Shown piece after piece: positions 59,648 to 64,000 of a DNA stretch of 64,000 bases. The notes beneath the pieces were generated by a model. The model was not told the origin of the DNA, did not search any database, and saw nothing but the letters and a program-made list of their open reading frames with translations. A program made the position numbers and the translations under genes. The stretch covers positions 62,001 through 126,000 of the forward strand of contig NZ_JNZZ01000016.1 of NCBI RefSeq assembly GCF_000717645.1, given 5' to 3'. Source of the stretch: Streptomyces californicus. GTDB lineage: Bacteria > Actinomycetota > Actinomycetes > Streptomycetales > Streptomycetaceae. Each line of letters starts with the position of its first letter. Positions within the stretch are counted from its first letter, which is position 1.

Positions 59648-61201
59648 TCAGCGCACGCCCCCGGGCCGGTCCGTGAGGCCGAACTCCCTGATCGCCGCGA
59701 GGAATTCCTCCGGCCGGTCGGTGTGGACCAGGTGTCCGGCGTCGATGGTGACCGACGTGGCGCCCGGGATGGCGCGGGTCATCCGCGCGAGCTGTTCCTG
59801 GTCGATGTGGCTGGTGGGGCCGCCGCCGATGACGAGGGTCGGCGCGGTGATCTCCGGGAGGCGCAGCGGGACGTCCGGGTCGGGGTCGTTGATCTGGGCG
59901 TCGGTGTCGGGGACGACGGGCCAGTCGAAGTCGAGGGCGCCCTCGGGGCGGACGGCGGGCGGCCTGGGCGGGTCGAGCGGGAGGAGGGGCGGGGCGTCCT
60001 CGATGACGAGCCGCCCGATCAGGTCGGGTTCGCGCTGGGCCAGGAGGTAGGCGGCGACCCCGCCCATGGAGTGCCCGACGACGGTCGCGCCGGCCAGGTT
60101 GCGGGCCTCCAGGAAGGCGTGCAGATCGTCGCGGAACGTCTCGAAGGAGTAGCGGCCGGGCCAGTCGCTCAGCCCGTGGCCGCGGAAGTCGGGGGCGTAC
60201 ACGTGGTGGTCGACGGCGAGGTCCCGGGCGATCCGGGCCCATCCGGCGGACGAGCCGGACCTGCCGTGCAGCAGGACGACGGGCGGGGCTCCCTCCTCGC
60301 CCCACTCGCGGTACGCCAGCCGGATTCCGCCCGCCTGGACCGTGCGGATCTCCGGGTCCAGGAACGCCGCCACCGTGCGGGCGAAGGCCCCGGGGTCGTC
60401 CAGCCAGGGGAAGTGCCCGGCGCCGCGCTGGACGGCGAACTCGGCGTACGGGAAGAGCGCGGCCAGCTCCGTGGCCCGGTCGGGGCGCGGATGGCCGTCG
60501 TACTCCCCGGCGAGGACCAGGACGGGGACGGCCGTCCCGCGCAGGGCGGCGGCCGTCGCCGCGGGGTCGAAGGCCCCTTCCTCGGAGTAGCGTGCGCGGG
60601 CCTCGGCGTTGGTCTGCCCGGCGGACGCCCCGGCGTGGGCGCGGGCCGCCTCGTCCCAGCGGCCGTAGGTGAGGGGGCGGACGGCGGGCCACAGTTCGGC
60701 GAAGGGACCGCCGGCGAGCAGGGCGTCCTGGGCGGCCCGGGCCTCGGGGTACCAGGGTTCGTCGCGGCGCAGTTCGGCGGCCTCGCGCAGGTCCTGGCCG
60801 GTCACCTCGATGCCCACGGCCCTGGTGCTCGGCGTCACGAGGGTCAGGGTCCGCAGCCGCTCGGGGTGCCGGGCGGCGTACAGCAGGGCCAGGTCCGTCC
60901 CGGCGGAGTGCGCCAGTACGTCGATCCGGTCGAGGCCGAGATGCTCGCGCAGGGCCTCCACGTCGTCGACGAGGCGGTCGCAGCGGTAGGTCGCGGGGTC
61001 CTCGGGCACGGCGGAGTCCCCGGTGCCGCGCAGGTCCAGCAGGACGAGCCGCCGACGGGCCGCGAGCCCGCCGAGGTCGCCCAGATACGCGCTCGCCCGC
61101 ATGGGCCCGCCGGGAAGGCAGATGAGCGGCTCCCCCTCCCCCACCAGGCGGTAGGCGAGCGGGGTCGTGTCGTACGCGGCGAAGATCGGCATGCCCGCCA
61201 T
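59648..61201 (-). CDS. tandem alpha/beta hydrolase fusion
   Basis: About 517 residues containing two complete alpha/beta hydrolases. Domain 1 (1-285) has FAAYDTTPLAYRLVGEGEPLICLPGGP, nucleophile elbow LAHSAGTD and AGHFPWLDDP histidine. Domain 2 (290-515) has RLAYREWGEEGAPPVVLLHGRSGSSAGW, elbow VVGHSMGGVAAY and DAGHLVHTDRP. Domain 1 resembles proline iminopeptidases; domain 2 resembles ester/lactone or C-C bond hydrolases. Both triads appear intact. Either GTG/ATG near 61201 or ATG 61192 starts the chain. It is divergent from the PaaK-like ligase. Function unknown; a bifunctional hydrolase is rare. Confidence 0.85.
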   Translation of the reverse strand: MAGMPIFAAYDTTPLAYRLVGEGEPLICLPGGPMRASAYLGDLGGLAARRRLVLLDLRGTGDSAVPEDPATYRCDRLVDDVEALREHLGLDRIDVLAHSAGTDLALLYAARHPERLRTLTLVTPSTRAVGIEVTGQDLREAAELRRDEPWYPEARAAQDALLAGGPFAELWPAVRPLTYGRWDEAARAHAGASAGQTNAEARARYSEEGAFDPAATAAALRGTAVPVLVLAGEYDGHPRPDRATELAALFPYAEFAVQRGAGHFPWLDDPGAFARTVAAFLDPEIRTVQAGGIRLAYREWGEEGAPPVVLLHGRSGSSAGWARIARDLAVDHHVYAPDFRGHGLSDWPGRYSFETFRDDLHAFLEARNLAGATVVGHSMGGVAAYLLAQREPDLIGRLVIEDAPPLLPLDPPRPPAVRPEGALDFDWPVVPDTDAQINDPDPDVPLRLPEITAPTLVIGGGPTSHIDQEQLARMTRAIPGATSVTIDAGHLVHTDRPEEFLAAIREFGLTDRPGGVR

Positions 61202-61316
61202 CCAAACAGGAACCCGCGGGCGCGCGCAGCGGGGTTCGCGGCGGGCTGATCGTCCGCGACCGCCGCGCGCCTCTTGCCAGCCCCCCGGGCCGCCTGAATT
61301 ACTGCTTCCGGGCGGT

Positions 61317-61334
61317 CGACCGAATGATCGGTCG
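61317..61334. promoter_or_regulatory. TetR/PaaR-like operator upstream of the PaaK gene
   Basis: CGACCGA (61317-61323) and TCGGTCG (61328-61334) with 4-bp spacer ATGA; perfect arms. Sites of ACCGA...TCGGT form are used by phenylacetate-pathway TetR repressors. Position is just upstream of the ligase start (61392) and in the divergent region. Confidence 0.55.
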
Positions 61335-61391
61335 CCCCGGGCGGCCTGCGGGCCGTCCCGTCTGTCTCCCGCGCTGGAAGGAAGGGTCTCG

Positions 61392-62687
61392 ATGACGGAC
61401 ATGCTGGACGCGGCGGAAAGGCTGGGCCGGGGCGAGCTGGAAGCCCTGCAACGGGAGCGGCTGCTGTCCACGCTGCACCACGCGTACACCCGTGTCCCCT
61501 TCTACCGGGCGGCCTTCGACCGGGCCGGGGTGCGACCCGAGGACTGCGCCTCGCTCGCGGATCTGGCCCGGTTCCCGTTCACCGTGAAGGCGGATCTGCG
61601 GGACAACTACCCCTTCGGGATGTTCGCCGTGCCGGAGCGGGAGGTGCGCAGGATCCACGCCTCCAGCGGCACGACCGGGCGCCCGACGGTCGTCGGGTAC
61701 ACCGAACGGGACCTGGACACCTGGGCGGACCTGGTGGCCCGGTCGATCCGGGCGGCGGGCGGGCGTCCCGGACACAAGGTCCACGTGGCGTACGGCTACG
61801 GGCTGTTCACCGGCGGGCTCGGCGCGCACTACGGGGCGGAGCGGCTCGGCTGCACGGTGATCCCGGCCTCCGGGGGCATGACCGCGCGCCAGGTCCGCCT
61901 GATCCAGGACTTCCGGCCCGAGATCATCATGATCACGCCGTCGTACATGCTGACGCTCCTGGACGAGTTCGAGCGGGAGGGGGTCGATCCGCGTTCGACG
62001 TCCCTGAAGGTCGGGATCTTCGGCGCTGAGCCGTGGACCGAGGGGATGCGCCGGGAGATCGAGGACCGGTTCGCCATCGACGCGGTGGACATCTACGGGC
62101 TCTCGGAGGTGATGGGCCCGGGGGTGGCACAGGAGTGCGTGGAGACGAAGGACGGACCGCACATCTGGGAGGACCACTTCTACCCGGAGGTGGTGGACCC
62201 CTTCACCGGTGAGGTGCTGCCGGACGGCGAGGAGGGGGAGCTGGTCCTCACGTCGCTGACCAAGGAGGCGATGCCGGTGATCCGCTACCGCACCCGGGAT
62301 CTGACGCGGTTGCTGCCGGGGACGGCGCGGACGTTCCGCCGGATGGAGAAGGTCACCGGCCGCAGCGACGACATGGTGATCCTGCGCGGGGTCAACCTCT
62401 TCCCCACCCAGATCGAGGAGATCGTGCTCCGTACGCCCGCCGTCGCCCCGCACTTCCAGCTGCGGCTGACCCGGCACGGACGGCTCGACGCGCTGACGGT
62501 GTTCGCGGAGGCGCGGGCGGACGCGACGACCGACGAACGGGAGCGGGCCGCCCGGTCCATCGTGGCGGCGGTGAAGGACGGCATCGGGGTGTCGGTGAGC
62601 GTCGAGATCGTGGACCCGGAGTCGCTGGAGCGCTCGGTGGGCAAGATCCGGCGGATCGTGGACCTGCGGGACTCCGGCACGGAGTAG
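61392..62687 (+). CDS. paaK: phenylacetate-CoA ligase-like enzyme (PaaK)
   Basis: A 431-residue ANL-type ligase. VRRIHASSGTTGRPTVVGYT is the AMP-binding loop, YGLSEVMGPGVAQECVETKDGPH the A5 region, and RSDDMVILRGVNLFPTQIEEIVL the hinge; VGKIRRIVDL carries the C-terminal lysine. It activates phenylacetate to phenylacetyl-CoA. ATG 61392 with AAGGAAGGG upstream. No other paa genes (paaABCDE, paaG) are nearby, so this may be an orphan ligase or part of a dispersed regulon with a PaaR-like operator. Confidence 0.9.
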   Translation: MTDMLDAAERLGRGELEALQRERLLSTLHHAYTRVPFYRAAFDRAGVRPEDCASLADLARFPFTVKADLRDNYPFGMFAVPEREVRRIHASSGTTGRPTVVGYTERDLDTWADLVARSIRAAGGRPGHKVHVAYGYGLFTGGLGAHYGAERLGCTVIPASGGMTARQVRLIQDFRPEIIMITPSYMLTLLDEFEREGVDPRSTSLKVGIFGAEPWTEGMRREIEDRFAIDAVDIYGLSEVMGPGVAQECVETKDGPHIWEDHFYPEVVDPFTGEVLPDGEEGELVLTSLTKEAMPVIRYRTRDLTRLLPGTARTFRRMEKVTGRSDDMVILRGVNLFPTQIEEIVLRTPAVAPHFQLRLTRHGRLDALTVFAEARADATTDERERAARSIVAAVKDGIGVSVSVEIVDPESLERSVGKIRRIVDLRDSGTE

Positions 62688-62700
62688 AGGCCCGGCGGCA

Positions 62701-62742
62701 CGCGCGGCCGGCCGTGACCCGCGGGGGCAGGCCGGCCGCGCG
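62701..62742. terminator. terminator after paaK
   Basis: CGCGCGGCCGGCC (62701-62713) pairs with GGCCGGCCGCGCG (62730-62742), 16-nt loop, 14 nt past the stop. Confidence 0.75.
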
Positions 62743-62961
62743 GTCCCGCCCCGGTTCCTCCCACAGCGCCCTGCCGGGGTTCCGAACACCGCCGACCACT
62801 CGAACGTGTGGATTGAAGGACGCCCGGCCAAGCGGCCCTTGCCCCACCCGCCCCAACCGCATCGATGTTCGAGATATTCACCCGTACTGAGCCGTTACGG
62901 CCCCGGATCCGGCGCGTTCTTGGAGCACCAGTACCAACCGGCCGCCCAGACGGAGGACATC

Positions 62962-63105
62962 ATGAACAGGGAGTCGGCCCCCGCGCGTCGCCCCGGATTC
63001 GAACAGCGGCGGCGGTCTTCGCCCGCCACCCCGACCTGCGGGGATCGGCGGTTCGACCTCCGCACGCGCCGCCCCGCACGACGGGACGCGGGGTGGAGTT
63101 CATGA
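62962..63105 (+). CDS. 47-residue peptide overlapping the ABC transporter start
   Basis: ATG 62962 follows GGAGG by 5 nt; the peptide MNRESAPARRPGFEQRRRSS, then PATPTCGDRRFDLRTRRPAR and RDAGWSS, ends at TGA 63103-63105, overlapping the transporter ATG (63102) as ATGA. It is very basic with one cysteine, and is unlike a standard signal peptide. It could be a leader ORF coupling translation, or a RiPP-like precursor; the sequence has no clear core or modifying enzyme in the window. Low certainty. Confidence 0.4.
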   Translation: MNRESAPARRPGFEQRRRSSPATPTCGDRRFDLRTRRPARRDAGWSS

Positions 63106-64000
63106 GCGGCCTCGGCGATGCGGACGGTCTCCCGCCGGCTTCGCTGCCGGGGCCGCGCGGTGCGCGACTTCCGCTGCCGTCCGCCGTCGTGCCGGGCGGG
63201 CCGCAGCACGACGGCGACATCACCGACGGCCTGGAGGAAGCGTACTGGTCCGTCTACGACGGCGCCGCCGCCAAGGCGACGGTGCGGCAGCTCCTCGCAC
63301 GCCTGCCCCGCATCGTGCGCCGGATCGGCCGGCTGGCCTGGAACACCGACCGGCCCGCGACGCTCGCGGTCGTGCTCCTGCAGCTCGCGTCGGCCGCGAT
63401 GACGGCGTTCGGGCTGATGGCCTCGGTGGCGGTCCTGCGGGAACTCTTCGCCGAGGGGCCCACGCCGGACCGGGTGCGCGCGGCCGTCCCCCAACTCCTG
63501 GTCGTCGTCGGCTTCCTGGCCGCCCGGGCGCTCCTGGAGGCGGGCGTCGCCGTCGCGCAGGCCCGCGTGACACCGAAGATCCGTGCCGCGCTGGAGACGG
63601 AGTTCCTCACGCTGACCGCCCACGTGCGGCTGGAGATCGTCGACGACGCGGACTGGCACGACGAGGCGTACCGCGCCAACGACCGCGGACTGTTCTACGC
63701 GAGGCAGATCGTCAGCCAGGTCGTCTCCCTGGCCGCGGCCCTCCTCGGACTGGTGGGCACCGCGGGTGTCCTGGGCGTCCTCCACCCCGCGCTGCTGCCG
63801 CTGCTCCTGCTGTCCGTGCTGCCGGTCGGCGCGGCGGCCGTCCGCAGCGCCCGGGCGCGCTTCCACTCCTTCAAGCGGTGGAACGCGCTGCAGCGCAGGG
63901 TGCGGGTCTTCTCCTGGCTGCTGCTGGAGAGGGACGCCGCCGCCGAACTCCGCTCGGACACCGCCCAGGGCGCGCTGCTGGAGGAGCACCACCGGCTGAC
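63102..64000 (+). CDS. ABC transporter membrane/ATPase protein, N-terminal part (runs off right edge)
   Basis: An open reading frame of at least 299 residues without stop to the window end. After a soluble N-terminus (about 1-80, LEEAYWSVYDGAAAKATVRQLLARLPRIV), hydrophobic membrane segments follow: PATLAVVLLQLASAAMTAFGLMASVAVL, LLVVVGFLAARALLEAGVAVA, and LLGLVGTAGVLGVLHPALLPLLLLSVLPVGAAAV. The inter-helix coupling helix and the phrase RLEIVDDADWHDEAYRAN are typical of type-1 exporter half-transporters. The ATPase domain would be beyond the edge. GGAG 5 nt upstream of ATG 63102. Substrate unknown. Confidence 0.8.
   Translation, partial: MSGLGDADGLPPASLPGPRGARLPLPSAVVPGGPQHDGDITDGLEEAYWSVYDGAAAKATVRQLLARLPRIVRRIGRLAWNTDRPATLAVVLLQLASAAMTAFGLMASVAVLRELFAEGPTPDRVRAAVPQLLVVVGFLAARALLEAGVAVAQARVTPKIRAALETEFLTLTAHVRLEIVDDADWHDEAYRANDRGLFYARQIVSQVVSLAAALLGLVGTAGVLGVLHPALLPLLLLSVLPVGAAAVRSARARFHSFKRWNALQRRVRVFSWLLLERDAAAELRSDTAQGALLEEHHRL

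Noticed and set aside
62962..63105. FxLD-type lanthipeptide precursor
   Set aside because: The peptide has FDL and a Cys but no Ser/Thr/Cys-rich core or modification gene in view; kept only as an uncharacterised coupled peptide.

Overview
The window is a high-GC actinobacterial chromosome segment, almost certainly Streptomyces. The support is third-position GC bias throughout, many GTG/TTG starts, a full two-domain geosmin synthase (geoA), an AfsA/receptor gamma-butyrolactone module, an NsdA-type developmental regulator, a SpoIIE-type phosphatase, FruR-FruK-FruA, a secreted chitin-type LPMO with a DasR-like box, and two rare TTA (bldA-type) leucine codons. I see no rRNA, tRNA, CRISPR, intact insertion sequence or phage genes. 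The segment looks like chromosome-arm or arm-proximal accessory content mixed with housekeeping islands.

Layout. 0-9.6 kb: edge of a hydrolase and its divergent MerR regulator; a frameshifted secreted DUF4430 protein; a HelR/HelD-type RNA polymerase motor preceded by a promoter and two tandem hairpins; an AI-2E family exporter; a secreted TAP-like peptidase; an old-yellow-enzyme reductase divergent from an ArsR repressor. 9.6-11.8 kb: zinc alcohol dehydrogenase divergent from an MmyB-type regulator. 11.8-14.6 kb: a gamma-butyrolactone signalling set, read right to left: AfsA synthase, NmrA-type reductase, TetR receptor with a TTA codon and an ARE-like operator. 15.2-18.1 kb: overlapping response regulator, sensor kinase and secreted GH114 glycosidase. 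18.1-28.5 kb: small metabolic and hypothetical genes, an LLM flavin oxidoreductase, a STAND ATPase, a PepSY lipoprotein. 28.7-32.6 kb: fruRKA operon. 32.6-38.6 kb: phosphatase, signal peptidase I, DinB, epoxide-hydrolase-like protein, a secreted TNT-domain toxin with a tightly linked 77-residue partner, the LPMO and a DUF4230 protein. 38.8-44 kb: winged-helix protein with an unusual repeat-derived tail, a DinB/WYL divergon, two membrane proteins (DUF4389, VanZ) and a TPR protein. 44.3-44.9 kb: zinc-free ribosomal protein paralogs bL31 and bL33. 45-50.7 kb: SpoIIE phosphatase convergent with an NsdA homolog, a TTA-containing phosphotransferase, a lytic transglycosylase with a long leader. 50.8-53.6 kb: geoA and a neighbour. 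53.7-59.5 kb: a degradative acyl-CoA/steroid-like cluster (two thiolase-fold proteins, DUF35, crotonase) divergent from a FadD19-like ligase. 59.6-62.7 kb: a tandem alpha/beta-hydrolase fusion divergent from a PaaK-like ligase. 62.9 kb to the end: a small peptide gene whose stop overlaps the start of an ABC transporter that runs off the window.

How they fit together. Several divergons look self-contained, with a regulator and its target sharing one short operator region (MerR/hydrolase, ArsR/OYE, MmyB/ADH, WYL/DinB, crotonase/FadD19). The signalling set, the TTA codons, NsdA and SpoIIE tie the region to developmental control. The secreted LPMO, GH114, TAP peptidase, TNT toxin and transglycosylase make up an exported set. 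No single large biosynthetic cluster is complete here, but one may start at the right edge.
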